Source: Silene latifolia (taxonomy: Eukaryota > Streptophyta > Magnoliopsida > Caryophyllales > Caryophyllaceae). From it: DNA of 64,000 nt. The notes below the pieces were generated by a model that saw only the letters and a list, made by a program, of their open reading frames with translations, was not told the DNA's origin and searched no databases. Made by a program: the position numbers and the translations under genes. Of this stretch, positions 37,849 through 53,120 are shown piece after piece. The DNA lies in assembly GCF_048544455.1 (NCBI RefSeq), contig NC_133537.1, forward strand, positions 69,969,634 through 70,033,633, read 5' to 3'. Positions within the stretch are counted from its first letter, which is position 1. Each line of letters begins with the position of its first letter.

Positions 37849-40484
37849 ATGGCTTCAATCTCTATTGCTCTCATCATTTTCTTGTCTTACTGTCTATTAC
37901 AACTCCCTCAAGGAGCACCAACTAGTTGCCCATCGTCGTTTCGCTGCGCAACTCTTGGCGTTCTTGGGTACCCTTTCACAACCAGCTTCAACCCAAGTTG
38001 TGGACTTTCTGTGCTGAACTGCACTGAACCCACTCCGACAATCGGGTTAACGAATTCAGGTCCATGGTACGACGTCCTGAACTCGTTCTCCAGTAACCGG
38101 AGTTTCCTAGTGGGTGACTATCTCATGCTTCATATAGTGAATGACAAATGTGATGTTATAGAAAACAGGTTTAGGCTTCCAAGATCAAGCTCTGTTAGTT
38201 TTACGGTTTTGATAAATAAAACAGTATGGGATTGTCCAACGAAATTTGATGATAAGAAAGGAAATAGAAGTGGGACCCTTCGTCGTTTGACGGATTGTCC
38301 ATATCACAATGTTTATCATATGAATGATACTTTAGCTGAAATTCCAGGGTGTGATGTTGTTAAGTATCCTGCCGTAGTGATGGTGGATTTGTCTGACCAG
38401 TGTTCACAGTGCATCAGTGAGTCAGGCAGTTGTCAGGACCTTCCCAATGATGGCTTTCGATGCATCAATAAGCGAAAAGGTGACACCAAAGTTTCATGTA
38501 TTGAATTTTATTGATACCAGTAGTTTTATGTATTTTTACTGATGGAACTTTATGCAGAACGGAGAAGACGGAGACTAATACTCGGATTAGGTAAGCACTT
38601 TTTTATTACATACATAATCTTAGTGACTCAAATTCTTCTGCATATGACGAGTTAAGAAAGATCTGACGCACACAGCTTTGCCCTTATGTAGTTATGTTTA
38701 GCTGTTTCCAGATGCCGCAGTAATAAATCAATTTTGTGGTAAATGGCATGATTGGAGAAAGCTAAAAGTTTGTGTTTTCTTTCTTCTGATTTTTAGGAAT
38801 TTCAGTAGGAAGCATTGTCATCGTTCTCGCTGCATTGCTTTGCTGGTATCTGAAGAAGACAAAATTTAGATCACTGGGCTTGACTTCAAGGAACTTAACT
38901 CGAGAACCCAGAAGAATGAAAACAGACCTTGAAGCAAGCAAGGTGTATTTCAGTGTACCCATTTTCTCCTACAGTGAACTTGAGGAATCAACAAATAATT
39001 TTGATTCCAACAGAGAGCTTGGTGATGGAGGATACGGAACTGTTTACTATGGTGAGTAGGGAAGATTCACAGTTCACTGGCTAAATAGAGCTGATGAAAG
39101 GTCATGTCATGTCAGTGTTCGTGTTTGTGTTTGTGTTTGTGTTTGTGTTTGTGTTTGTGTTTGTGTTTGTGTTTGTGTTTGTGTTTGTGTTTGTGGCACT
39201 TATAAATGGTCTATAGTTCAATTCCCTTAATATGAACATGAGCCATTTCACTAGATAAGTTAGAGTCAATATCCTCAATCCTAATCCAACCCTTAAATTA
39301 ATAGGATAAGCTGGATAACCTGCAGTGACCTGTTTAACCCATAGGTGAAGTTTACAACTTGATTAACATTAATTCCGCTAAATGCGAATGTTTTTAAATT
39401 GAGCTTATTATTCAGTCACCCTTCACAATTACTTGTAAGTGACTGAGTAATATGGGTTAAGCTAGCCACAACTTGAATCCAACTTAAATGATTTTGTGTT
39501 AAGTTTGTGCAAACCTTTTCCTCAAAATTGAAGTTCCTTTTTATTCATGCAGGGAAACTGAAAGATGGACGAGAAGTTGCAGTTAAGCGTCTTTACCAAA
39601 GGAACTTCAGACAACTTGAGCAGTTTATGAATGAGATTGAAATACTTGCTGGTCTACGCCACCAGAATCTCGTATCCTTGTATGGCTGCACTTCACAGCG
39701 TAGCAAAGAACTTCTACTAGTGTACGAGTATGTGCCTAATGGAACAGTGGCTGATCACTTGAATGGTGACCAATCAAAATGTGGCACACTAACCTGGCCT
39801 GTCCGCTTGAGTATCGCCATAGAAACAGCCAAAGCATTGGCTTACCTTCATGCTTCGGATATCATCCATCGGGATGTCAAATCCAACAACATTCTCTTGG
39901 ACAGCAATTTCTGTGTAAAGGTGGCGGATTTTGGACTATCGAGACTTTTTCCTATGGACGTAACTCATGTATCAACTGCTCCACAAGGCACTCCAGGTTA
40001 CCTTGATCCCGAGTACCACCAATGTTACCAGTTGACAGATAAGAGTGATGTTTACAGCTTTGGAGTTGTTCTTGTTGAGCTCATTTCATCATTGCCTGCC
40101 ATAGATATCTGTAGGGAACACGATGAAATAAACTTGTCGATCTATGCAATGAAGAGAATCCAGAGCGGTGCAATTGATGAGCTAGTTGACCATCGTCTTG
40201 GATTTGAGACAAATTGTAAAACGAAAAGGATGATCACACTAGTCGCAGAGCTTGCCTTTCAGTGTTTACAGCAGAGGAAAGAATTACGGCCTTCAATGAT
40301 TGAGGTTGTCCAGGCCTTAAAGACAATAGAATCTACAGATTGTGATACTACTATGGTATCAAAAACTCGGGTGGAAGGTGACGACACCTGGCTGTTGAGA
40401 AATAAAGAAAGCCCACCTTCGCCTGTATCAGTTATTCAGAAATGGGGCAGTAGCAAGTCCATCACACCGACAGTAAGCAAATGA
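37849..40484 (+). CDS. LRK10L-type receptor-like protein kinase 2 (4 exons)
   Basis: Tandem paralogue of the gene at 17360. Inferred exons: 37849-38479, 38558-38590 (33 bp), 38797-39051 and 39553-40484; 616 residues, with the same mini-exon and intron phases. It has a clear signal peptide (MASISIALIIFLSYCLLQLP). The ectodomain has GUB_WAK-like CATLGVLGYPF and a WAK-associated part CSQCISESGSC; the usual first CG pair is replaced by CAT. A membrane span follows (VGSIVIVLAALLCWYL). The kinase has GDGGYGTVYYG, VAVKRLY, HRDVKSNN, DFGLSRL and [10 protein letters not shown], all intact. Predicted role: plasma-membrane Ser/Thr receptor kinase. The ectodomain differs much more from gene 1 than the kinase does, suggesting different ligands. 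Confidence 0.92.
39115..39194 (+). repeat. (GTGTTT)n hexanucleotide repeat in intron 3
   Basis: About twelve GTGTTT units in a row, 60-140 bp after the exon 3 donor. It is likely length-polymorphic. Confidence 0.95.
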
Positions 40485-41799
40485 CCTGCAGATAAAAGTT
40501 AAGTGTACAAGCTGTATGTAAGATTTCACTTTTATGTTTACTGCATGCCATTTTGCATTGCTGTGAGTACAAATAAGGCACATTGATCACGAGTCCCACG
40601 ACTATTCAAATAATATTTCTTCATAAGCATTCTTGCCTTGCCTAGCCTAGCCTGGTCATCTGGTTGTGTTTGAAACACTGAGCATTTAGTATTACATTGA
40701 TTGCCAACTTTCTTTAGCTTTGGAAAATGGCAATTTTGATAATGCTAGAATCAATACTTGTAAGATGCACATAAGGACCTACACAACAGCAGATCGACAA
40801 AACACGATGCTAGTCATTGTATTCATTATTCCTGTCCAACAAGAACGGTAAAGGACTTCCCGCTAATAAATCAGAAATAAATTGTCAATCACAAAGGAAC
40901 TCAGATTACAAATAATATCTCAACGTTACATTCCTTTGTTTCCACTGTTTGTCCTTCATTTAAAAAAAAAAAAAAAAGAAAAAAGAAAAAAAAAGTATCT
41001 CACATTCACGACAAGCTTTTTTGGTCCTTCATCTTTGTTATAGACTAATTGTTTTAAGTGTGTTTCCTCCACCTAGAAAATGATCAACTTTTGTACTTGC
41101 GTATCTCATCTTATCTTCACCTTTCAGCACATTCGAGTATCTGATTATTTTGACAAAGAGAAGGGAAGGCGGAATGAAAAGAAAGAGTATCTGTTAGTAT
41201 TGTTAGATTTCCGTTGAATTTGCATGCCATTGTTGGGATACATTCATCAGTTTTCCCTTTCAGAAGTTGTGCTATTTCTCCCATAAACTATACTCCGGAT
41301 CATATAGTCAATGATTGTGTGAGCTACATATCTCTAATGTTTGTAATTGAATTACCTGGATAAACATTAAATAAACACTTTAACAGACAGAGTTGAACAG
41401 CATCATTAAGCAGCGGACCAGAAGGCCATTAAAAGTGTGAAGCAAATACCTTCATAATGACGAAAATACTTAGGTTGTATCTGTCACGTAATACAAGCTC
41501 TTGTAAAAGATTAGGAAGATGGAAAACGAGATAACTCGATAATTTACAGGAACTCCATGCAATTTGATACAACCACCAAAATGCCTAGTTGAGACTACAA
41601 GCATATCTAAGATATGACCTCACAATATAATATTGAACATTCATTCATACACAGAATCTACATAAGGTAGCATCATTCACAAGTAGGAAGGCAATATCAG
41701 CCCAGCCAATGTAGTAGACGAGCGACATACTGGAAGGGAAACATTGTTATGCTGCTCACTTAACTACGGCAATGGTTTTATTGTATCTATACAAGCGTC
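40485..41799. other. Convergent intergenic region; no gene seen
   Basis: It contains the 3' ends of receptor kinase 2 and of the F-box gene. There is an A-rich run (about 40961-40994). I saw no ORF, RNA gene or bounded transposon. Confidence 0.6.
41771..41782 (-). terminator. Candidate poly(A) signal of the F-box gene
   Basis: On the minus strand AATAAAACC lies about 25 bp beyond the stop codon. It could serve as a near-upstream element, though it is close to the stop. Confidence 0.35.
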
Positions 41800-42930
41800 T
41801 CACTCAAGATTCACTGGGAATTCTGGAGGAGACAGTGTACAGGGAAAGTTCATAAGCAAGTCAAACAGCTTTCGATGAGAAGGGTAGCAATCAACCATCT
41901 TCATCCTCTTCCGATCTTGTATATCAAACACACGAGCAAAAAATCGTTTGAATTCCGTGGTTAAATATCGGTCTTGCATTTTTGCTTCAGAGAAATACAC
42001 ACAATTACAATTACAATTACAACCAGGAATGTCCTTAGTCGAAACAGAGAAGCAACCCTCTTTGGCCAACAAAAAAACGCGATCATCCAACGATCTAACA
42101 TCAACCCATCTCCCCCATTCTTCATCCAGCCTATAAATTCTCATATCAACCCTCTCAAAATCATCTACGAGTCTCTGCGACTGTCCATCATCATAGTAGG
42201 TATCAACAACAAACAATTCCCCACCCGAAACTATCAGGTTTTTCACCTGACCAAGACCGAAAAGCGGGGGTGAAAATTGAACAAGAGTCATGGATTCAGA
42301 ATCAATCCAATAAACAGTACCCAAAGTATCAACCACATAATACTGACCCTTGTAAACGACAACATCGTCGTACTTTGTCCCTTCATCGCCCAAATTAGTC
42401 CAATTTTGGTCGTGAAATCGAAAACACCTCAACTCTCCTGCATCATTAACCATAAAAATCCCACATTTCCCAAATAAAACAAATCTCTTCACCGTGATAT
42501 CCAAGGTGGGCTTGTGCATATAGTATATAAAGCGGTAACTTTTAAATACTTGAACAAGACGCAAATTTAAAATGTTAATACTCTTAGCAGGAGTAAGAGA
42601 GTTTTTTCGGATGCTATACTGTGAGGAAAGTGGGTCCATGATTTTCATTTCTCCAGAGGTAGATTGGGTTACCTTGATCAAACAGGAAGCCGTGCGGGTC
42701 TCGTCTTCGAGAAGGTAGAAGAAGACTGGGGAGAGGACTGCGGTGACGCTAAGAGGAGGAGGGAGGTTGAAGGGTGGAGAGATAGAGGAGATGCTGGTTG
42801 AAAGAGGGATGACTGATCTCCATGAACTGCAGATGGCTCTGAAACGGTATACTTCTACACGTGTTTCGAGGCATTTTCCGATCAATTCTAGGATTTCTCG
42901 TGGGAGGTCTGCCCATTTGTGGCTGCTCAT
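41800..42930 (-). CDS. F-box protein, SKIP23/DUF295 (KIB) type
   Basis: Single-exon gene of 376 residues, a normal length for this family. Residues about 4-45 (WADLPREILELIGKCLETRV, then FRAICSSWRSVIP) form the N-terminal F-box that binds the SKP1 subunit of SCF ubiquitin ligases. The rest fits the DUF295/KIB-type beta-propeller: VTVKRFVLFGKCGIFMV-like, YKGQYYVVDTLGTVYWI, then DDRVFLLAKEGCFSVSTKD and CVYFSE near the C terminus. Predicted role: substrate-recognition subunit; the target is unknown. Odd point: a GCNCNCNCNC run (about residue 308) encoded by a small AATTAC-type repeat at 42003-42021. It is convergent with receptor kinase 2. The start is the first ATG of a long open frame and fits family N termini. 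Confidence 0.9.
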   Translation of the reverse strand: MSSHKWADLPREILELIGKCLETRVEVYRFRAICSSWRSVIPLSTSISSISPPFNLPPPLSVTAVLSPVFFYLLEDETRTASCLIKVTQSTSGEMKIMDPLSSQYSIRKNSLTPAKSINILNLRLVQVFKSYRFIYYMHKPTLDITVKRFVLFGKCGIFMVNDAGELRCFRFHDQNWTNLGDEGTKYDDVVVYKGQYYVVDTLGTVYWIDSESMTLVQFSPPLFGLGQVKNLIVSGGELFVVDTYYDDGQSQRLVDDFERVDMRIYRLDEEWGRWVDVRSLDDRVFLLAKEGCFSVSTKDIPGCNCNCNCVYFSEAKMQDRYLTTEFKRFFARVFDIQDRKRMKMVDCYPSHRKLFDLLMNFPCTLSPPEFPVNLE

Positions 42931-43565
42931 CGTTTCGCGTTCGCCTACTTTTCAGGGCTTTTTTGGATCAACTGTTTTTGTGTTTGTGACTTTGTGTTAG
43001 TGGAGGAGCGGTTGGTTTGGCTTTTGTTGAGTCTTTACAGTCAACGACGACTTGTATTCTACTCTCTCACTTAAGAGTTAAGGATGATGGCAGTGGCCAG
43101 TGGGTCAAAAACCCGCCCCAAGCCCTCCGGCTAGGCTCTTGGGTTGGATTCTTGAATATACACCTGACAAAGTTGATCTAACCCGAATAACTCGGTCTGG
43201 CAAGGCTGACACGAGACCTGAAAGGAACCCGAACTTATTAACATGAAATACGTCCCAGACCCGACTCGAACCTTGATTAACCTAGTGTTGACCCGACCCG
43301 AAAAGACAAGGTCTATAATTGACTCGTTATAAAATGACATAAAGTGAACCGAAGTAAGGGTAAATAAGAAATACTAAGTCGTATTAGTGTCATATACAAT
43401 AAAATAAAGTTTTATTAATTAAATTGTGTCTAAAAAATAGTTAAACTTGTTAATGTTATGAAATAAAGATAAAAGATTGTGAAATAAAGATAAGAGATAA
43501 TTATAGAGAGAAGGTAGAGAGAATAAAACAGAGACAAAACTGCATTCTCATTCCATTATGAAGGA
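42931..43565. other. Upstream region of the F-box gene and repeat-like CCGA DNA
   Basis: About 42931-43080 is the probable promoter and 5' UTR of the F-box gene (minus strand). 43085-43340 is CCCGA/GACCCG-rich degenerate sequence like the nested element at 24275. No gene is seen. Confidence 0.55.
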
Positions 43566-43583
43566 TATATATATATATATATA
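43566..43583. repeat. Short (TA)n at the left edge of element G
   Basis: About 18 bp of TA, the left flank of the chain of TA-flanked elements. Confidence 0.85.
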
Positions 43584-44474
43584 GTATTAGGATCATATGT
43601 GTCCTCCTCTTACATGTGAGTCCATAAGTCCCCCTTATAGCCCTTGGATGAGGAAAATAGAAGGCTGAGATTTGGTGAAGAAAAAAGGAGATTAAGGCTA
43701 ATTAAACCCACTCTCTCACTACCCTTCCTAATCTACATTAATCAAACACCTAATTAACTATATAACATTATTTTTCCACACACTTTATCTCTCATCTCAC
43801 AAAATAACATTCACCTCATCTATCTAAAACCCAAAAAGATAAAAAAAACCCCAAAAAATAAATCACTCCTCTTCCTCACTCACCACCAACACCCACTCCC
43901 ACCCGACACCACCACCCGACACCACCACCCACCCTCCCTCCCTTCTTCCCGGCCCACCAGCATCCCTCCTTTCTTTCCGGCCCGTGCTCACCAACAACCA
44001 CAGCCACCACGTCCAACGCCATTGTCGATTTCTGTTTTTCAGATCGTAATTTAAATCGTTTTTTTTTTCGAGTTCCATTTTTAAGATCTACCTGTTAGAG
44101 GTGGAGTTCTTTTCTTTGCTTTTGTGTTTGTTTATGGGCGTGGACGTGTGGTTGCGTTTTCTCTATTTTTTTTTATTTTATTTTTATTTCTTATCTATTT
44201 TTGTAAAATAGGATGGTGGTAGTTATTGTTGTAAAATATGATCCTAATATCATTTTTTTAAAGACGAGATGAGGGAGGAGGACTTATATGATCGTAATAT
44301 CATTTCTTTGGTATATTTTAGTGTAACTCTTTGAAAAGAAATTTGTTTTTTTAAAATTTTGGATCTCACATAATATCATTTATTTTTCGAGTAAAAGTTG
44401 TTTTGGTGTTGTTGTGATGGTGGAAATTTGATTTTTTTTTAAAAAACAAATGAAAAAGTTAGATCTAGTTTTAA

Positions 44475-45070
44475 GTTACACTTTTTGATGTTAAAATTAC
44501 ACTTTTTTCTGTTAAAATTACACTTTTGTTAGCTAAAATTACACTTTTGTCTGTTACAATTACACTTTGTTAGCTAAAATTACACTTTTGTTGCTTAAAA
44601 TTACACTTTTGTCTGTTAAAATTACACTTTTTTCGGTTAAAATTACACTTTTTTCTGTTAGAATTACACTTCTTCTGCTAAAATTACACTTTTTATCCTT
44701 GGAATTACACTTTTTTCTGCTAGAATTACACTTTTATCTGCTAAAATTAGACTTTTTTCTGCTAGAATTACAGTTTTTCTCATTAGAAATACACTTATTT
44801 ATCTCAATGGACTTGGTTATATTCTCATTGGACTAATGTTACACTCTCAATGGACTGAAATTACATCCTCAGTGGATTAAAATTACACTTTGCTGGACTA
44901 AAATAACACTTTGCTGGACTAAAATAACACTCTCATTGGACTAAAATTATACTTTCCTGGACTAAAATAACACTTTCCTGGACTAAAATAACACTCACAT
45001 TTGACTGAAATTACACTTTTCTTGACTAAAATAACACTTTTTGTCGTTAAAATAACACTCGTAAAATGTT
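44475..45070 (+). repeat. AAAATTACACTTTT array of element G
   Basis: About 25-30 degenerate units of about 20-22 bp. The first part is of AAAATTACACTTTTTTCTG type, then CTGGACTAAAATAACAC type. The unit is the reverse complement of the array in element F. Confidence 0.85.
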
Positions 45071-45434
45071 AAAATTACAATAAGTTGTGATAAAATTACA
45101 AAAATTTAAAATATTATTCGTCAAAATCACTCAAAAAAGACTGAAGTTAAACTCGTAAAACGCAAAATTCCCGTAAACATTCCTTTAAATTACAAATTTC
45201 AAAATAATATCCGTCAAAACCGCTTCGTAGATTAAAATTACACTTTTTGCTGTTAGAATTACACTCGTAAAATCATAAAATGTCGAAAACTTGTCTAAAA
45301 AAACGAAAAAAAAACAGGAAAAGTGTTAACAAAATTTTCATAAACTTTGAAGTATAAGACAAAAGGTGGTTTTAATTGTGTATGATAATGAATTAGTAAA
45401 TGTATTATTAAAACTAGAGAGAGAAGGGAATTAA

Positions 45435-47915
<2,481 letters not shown>

Positions 47916-48026
47916 TTAGTGTTAAGTGTGTTTCTTACTTTCAATCTCAAGCACCCACCAAGCATGATCTAAGGGTTATGGGAGGGACTTATGGACTCAA
48001 AACATATGAAGGACTTATAAGAACTT

Positions 48027-48130
<104 letters not shown>

Positions 48131-48179
48131 AAGATCCAGTGAGAACGAACACTCGGTGAGAACGAAGTAGATATATTGA

Positions 48180-48760
48180 GATACATGTCTAGATACACCC
48201 TTTTTTTTACTAAAAATCTCATATACACTTTAGATACTCATAGATACACTTTTTACATAAATTATATATACGATATGTAACGATGTAGATACATTTTTTT
48301 TCATCCTAGGTACATTTTTTACATAATTTTTAGATACGTTTACATAAATTATACTCCCTCTGTCCCGGTCATTTGTTGTTCTTTTCCATATTGGGGTGTC
48401 TCAGTGAGTTGTTGTCCTTTCTATTTTAAGAATGAATTTGATGAACAATTTGATCATTCACACTCAATTTGTTCCACTTGTCATTTAGTAATTGGTTCCT
48501 TCCTTTTTTCTTGGTCTTTGTGCCAAAACCAAAGGACAACAATTGACTGGGACGGAGTGAGTATATACGTCTTGTAACGATGTAGATACATTTTTTTCCA
48601 ACCTAGGTACATTTTTTTCATACATAATTTTTAGATACGGTTTATAACGATGTAGATACATTTTTTCTCATCCTAGGTATGCTTTTTTCAAAAATTCTAA
48701 ATACATCATATAATGATGGAGATACATTTTTCCCCATCCCAGGTACACTTTTGCTCACTT
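48180..48760. repeat. TAGATACATTTTTT array of element H
   Basis: Degenerate units around GTAACGATGTAGATACATTT, CATCCTAGGTACATTTTTT and ATTTTTAGATACG, interrupted by the Stowaway MITE. Confidence 0.75.
48354..48561. mobile_element. Stowaway MITE (208 bp)
   Basis: TA flanks. It starts CTCCCTCTGTCCCGGTCATT and its right end inverted is CTCACTCCGTCCCAGTCAAT; TIRs of about 28 bp continue into TTGTTGTYC. Typical of Tc1/mariner-related plant MITEs. Confidence 0.92.
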
Positions 48761-49758
48761 CCTTCGATTTCCGCAACTGAATTTGTGCTGCCTTGGAGAC
48801 CGGCCAGGATGTCTCGCCGACCAACCGACCAGAAATTTTGGCCTAATTAAAAAATATCAATTCACCACCTTACCGGCCACCGCACCACCACCACAAAGCG
48901 CCCCTGACCAACACCACCACCGCCGCCCCTGACAGCCAGCCGCTCCACCACCACTGCCTTTACCGACCTCCGATGACGGCGCCTATTCATTATTGACCAC
49001 CTCTGACGACCAAATTGCTCAATCCCTATTTCCAAAAAGAAGATCAATCACCAGGCGTCACCCCTGCCGGCGACATCACAGGCACCAAGATGGCACCAAT
49101 GCACCATGAAACCACATAAACACCACGTACAACTCTACCGTCCTTCCCACTCACCGTCTCGCTACCTCGAGCATAATCAAAGAACTCTGAACTCTGCTTC
49201 GTGGGTGATGGCGATAGCTGACACCTTTGTCATCGACACTTCAACCACTGCACCATCTTCGCCAACCCCGCAAATCTTGCCGGATGAGATAGACAGTCTT
49301 GGAATTAGGGTTGTTCGATCCACCGATTGAATGATTCCGCTCCACCACCGCCACCCAATACAATTACCCATCACCATTAAACACCTCCTACTTCTTCAGT
49401 GACCACCACGCCACCACGTTATTACCGACACGCCACCAGCCACATCAATCACCATCTCCCACCTCATCTCCCCAACCACTGTGGCCTAGACAACCACCAC
49501 CTAAAAACGGGGTATACTAGCAGTTCAAATAGCGTAAATTGAGCAATTAACCCCCAAACTTACAGCGAAAACCATCAGCCATAACATCCATAAAATAATA
49601 AATTAAGAACCCATTTCCAATTTTAATCCCTGAATTCCCATAGTAATTCCTTTAAACATGCTCCTTTTGCATTAAAATTAGAACCAAGTGATGCTCTGAA
49701 ATCAATTTGGGGGTTAGGTTTTTGGCTCGCGGATTTTATGGTGGTTGGTGGTGACCGA

Positions 49759-51128
49759 TGATGCGTGCATTTTATAGATGGTTTTTACCCTATATTTACA
49801 CGCATTTCTGTGTTATTTATGTAGCAACTAGCTACAAATGCCCCCAAATAGTTTACTTTGGTTTGTCTTGTTTTATTTGTAGGTATGAACCGGAAAGGAG
49901 CATAATCAAGCTTGAACCTGTCCCGTCTGCATGCATTTTGGATTTAGAAGAATCGGAGTCCGAAAATTGTCACCGAAGGATGCATGAAGTGACTTCAAAA
50001 GGTGTTTTGAGTTCACTTATGCTGGTTCATTGTTAGCTACCTCGATCGAGCATATGAGTATGCTAGAAGACCTCGATCGAGTACTTGCTTTACTCGATCG
50101 AGATGGGTATTTACTGAGTTCCTCGATCGAGTACTTGCTTTACTAGATCGAGATGTTTGCCCCTTATTGTTCTCGATCGAGTGGTTTGTTTCTACTCGAT
50201 CGAGAGGTTTTATCAGTTACGCAATCTTTTAGTTTTATATTTTGGATATTTTATTTTTATCTTAGAATAAATAAGGAGGAGGAGAACGACGGCAGTCTTT
50301 CTCTTCTCTTGGCAATATACTCTTTAGACCTAAAATCTCTATTTCTTGGAACTCCTTTGTACTCGGTATTTTTCGATCATTAATTTGAATTCATTATTTT
50401 TGCAATTGTTCTTTTTGTCATCTCTTTGCTTTATTTCTTCAACTCTTTCTTCTTTAGCAATTTACTATCATGTTCAAATTACTTATCTCGTTTGCCTTCA
50501 TTGATTCTTCACTTTTCATTATGCATAGATAATCCCCCTATGCTAGGACATAAGGGGAGCCATGGTAATTAGGAAGATAGAATTAGGTGATTAGGCTTGG
50601 CTAGAATTAGGTTTGTGTTGTTAATCACCGCATTTAATAGCAATTAGCTGCTTGAGTCGACGCATTTAGTTAGTTGATTTGATATGCCCTGACCTAGATC
50701 GGAAGATTGGAAGGGGTAAGATCTGCAGTGAACATTTGGACATTCTAATGAGGGCGGAAGCTAAGTTAGTAATGTTTTAGGGCGAATAGCGGACCGGAAG
50801 GACCTTTTCACTACCCTGCAGACCTAGTTCAAGCTGACCTTTGACCTTAGATTTGATCTCTAGAAACCATGGTGAACCGATTGTCCTAGTTGTTTCTCTC
50901 TTTCTAATAATTTAATCATTTATTGCTTGTTCTTTTATTGTTTCTTCCTTCTTTATCTCCGTAGTTTAGAATTAAATAATCAAACCCCCCAAGAAACGGT
51001 TACTCAGGCAGACTTAGTTTAGCTTACATTATTCCCATCTCTCTGTAGATTCGATACCCGACTGCCTCTACTACATTTTATAGAGACCAGTTGGTTTTAT
51101 TTTTGATAGGGTTGCGACAACCGTGTCA
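49759..51128 (+). mobile_element. Solo LTR (1370 bp) inserted in element H
   Basis: Starts TGATGCGTGCATTTTATAG, ends ACCGTGTCA, with the perfect 5-bp duplication ACCGA (49754-49758 and 51129-51133). The TGATGCGTGCATTTTATA start and the terminal AGACCAGTTGGTTTTAT region are in the style of Tat/Athila-type Ty3 LTRs (inference). It has no internal domains. It contains a CTCGATCGAG cluster. Confidence 0.85.
50043..50200. repeat. CTCGATCGAG palindrome cluster in the solo LTR
   Basis: Seven copies (one changed to CTAGATCGAG), several framed as CTCGATCGAGTACTTGCTTT. This is the same palindrome as in the unrelated gypsy-type element at 28060-35144. Confidence 0.88.
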
Positions 51129-51588
51129 ACCGACGGCGATAGGTTTTGGCTCGGTGTTGGCGTCAGGTGTCGGCCGTCGACTTGATGAGAATGGGGAATC
51201 GAGATCTGGGTTTGCAAATCAGGAATGTTGGGGATTGGTGGTGTTCAATAGTGTCGCCGGCGGGATGTTGATTATGGTTCGCTTGCCTTGGTGGTGGTTG
51301 ATGTCGACGGCGATGGCAGGTACTGGGGAATATAAGAGGTGGTTAGGATTTGAGGAGGGAGGGAAATTTGCGACGGTTCGTCGGTATTGTTGGTGGTCGT
51401 CGCCGGCGATGACTCTAGGTGAATAGGTGGCGACAACAGGTGATGAATGGTGATGGAGGAATTTGAGTGGTGGTTAGAGTTTGAGGAGAGACATGATTTG
51501 TGAGAAATGAATGTTGGCTGTGAGCAATAGAATGCGTGTTAGTTTATAAGTCTCTTGTTCTCACCGAGTGATCGTTCTCACCGGATCC

Positions 51589-51591
<3 letters not shown>

Positions 51592-51630
<39 letters not shown>
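51592..51630. repeat. (TA)n between elements H and D
   Basis: About 38 bp of pure TA shared by both neighbours. Confidence 0.95.
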
Positions 51631-51632
<2 letters not shown>

Positions 51633-52049
51633 CCGGATCTGGTGAGGCCGTTAATTATGGCGAGGCGGCCGACCTCACCAAATTCCTTCATTGGAGTGAT
51701 TTTCAATGTTCATTGGGCTGGAAATTTGGGTCATTCCTAACTTTTTATTTAGCCCAAATATTTTCTCTATCTAAAATAAACACCCAAAAATTATAATACT
51801 TTACTCTCTCTCTACAGTACAAGAAAGAAGTAGAAGCTACGCAAAACTATTCATTGCAGCGCACGATTTCTCGTTCTCCAAAATCGAATCAACAAGATCA
51901 ATTGTTCGTAGATTTCATCAAAACAGCACACAACAACATGATTTAAGCAATTTAAGAAGAAGATTTTGATTAACTTACAGGTAATTTCATATTTTGGATC
52001 AAAATTTAGCATATTTATATAATTCTGTTAATTCAATCATAAATTGATG

Positions 52050-52206
52050 ATATAAGGCTCGGTTGATCGACATTAAGCGATTTCGTAAATATAAGGTTCG
52101 ATTGATCAAAATTGTGTGATTTCGTAAATATAAGGTTCGAATTTGATCAAAATTGAACGATTTCCTTATTATAAGGCTCGATTTTGATCAAAATTAAGCG
52201 ATTTCC
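52050..52206. repeat. Tandem repeat, about 40-47 bp x 4
   Basis: Units of the type ATATAAGGYTCGATTGATCA, AAATTRAGCGATTTCC, repeated four times with small changes. Confidence 0.8.
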
Positions 52207-53120
52207 TTTACCTCGAGATTTCCTACTACTTATTACATTTTTTTGATGATTTTGCAGCTCTAATAGTCATGAAGATTGTAGATATCACAATACTTGTACT
52301 AAGGTTAAGATAATAAAGGTTGAATCTTTGATGTGCTTGTACTAAGAACATTATGTTAAGTTCTGAAAGTTCGGAGCTTGTTATGCAATTTGCATTAATC
52401 ATTCTCGGATGGAGTTGCTCTTTTTGTTGTCAACATGTTATTTAGAGTTTTTGATTGCGAAAAGTTTGATTCTTCGATACACCCACATATTTTAGCTAGC
52501 TCTGAATTCAGAAACTGATGAGCCATTAGCTTTTATGTCCGGATCATTCTTCTTTCTATATTATCACTCTTTCCAGTAGATAGTACAAGGTGCAGATAGC
52601 ATTTGCTATTTCATACTGTTTTTGAGCTGTGAATATAATGATTACATAAAAACATTTTTTGGTCACTTGTGAGAATTGAGAAACTGTCATTTTGGGCTGA
52701 AGTTCTTGTATGTATAAATAAATGGTAAAGATGATATTGCGATGAACTTCTGTATTTGTAATCATCGGAACTTATAGTTTATATATGGCATCGGTAAGAT
52801 TAAGCTTCTTACATTATTCAGAACAAGTACTTCGGCCTAGGTTTATTCTAAAATAAAAAGTGAGAACTTGGGTCTGGATTAGGGGGAATATCTCTTTTGC
52901 TGTTTGTGTATTCATTGCACAAGCACATGGATGTGATTCTGAGTTCTGACCATCATATTGTCTAGACTAGAAAATCACATATGGCATCTTACTTTTAGAT
53001 AGTTAAGCAGGCTTGTACTCTTATCGTTGAATCAGTGGATTCTTGTTGTAGTTATTGTCATCTTTAATGGACTTGTAGTGGTTATTTACTTCTTTATTCT
53101 TTATTTCTTGCTAATTTCAG

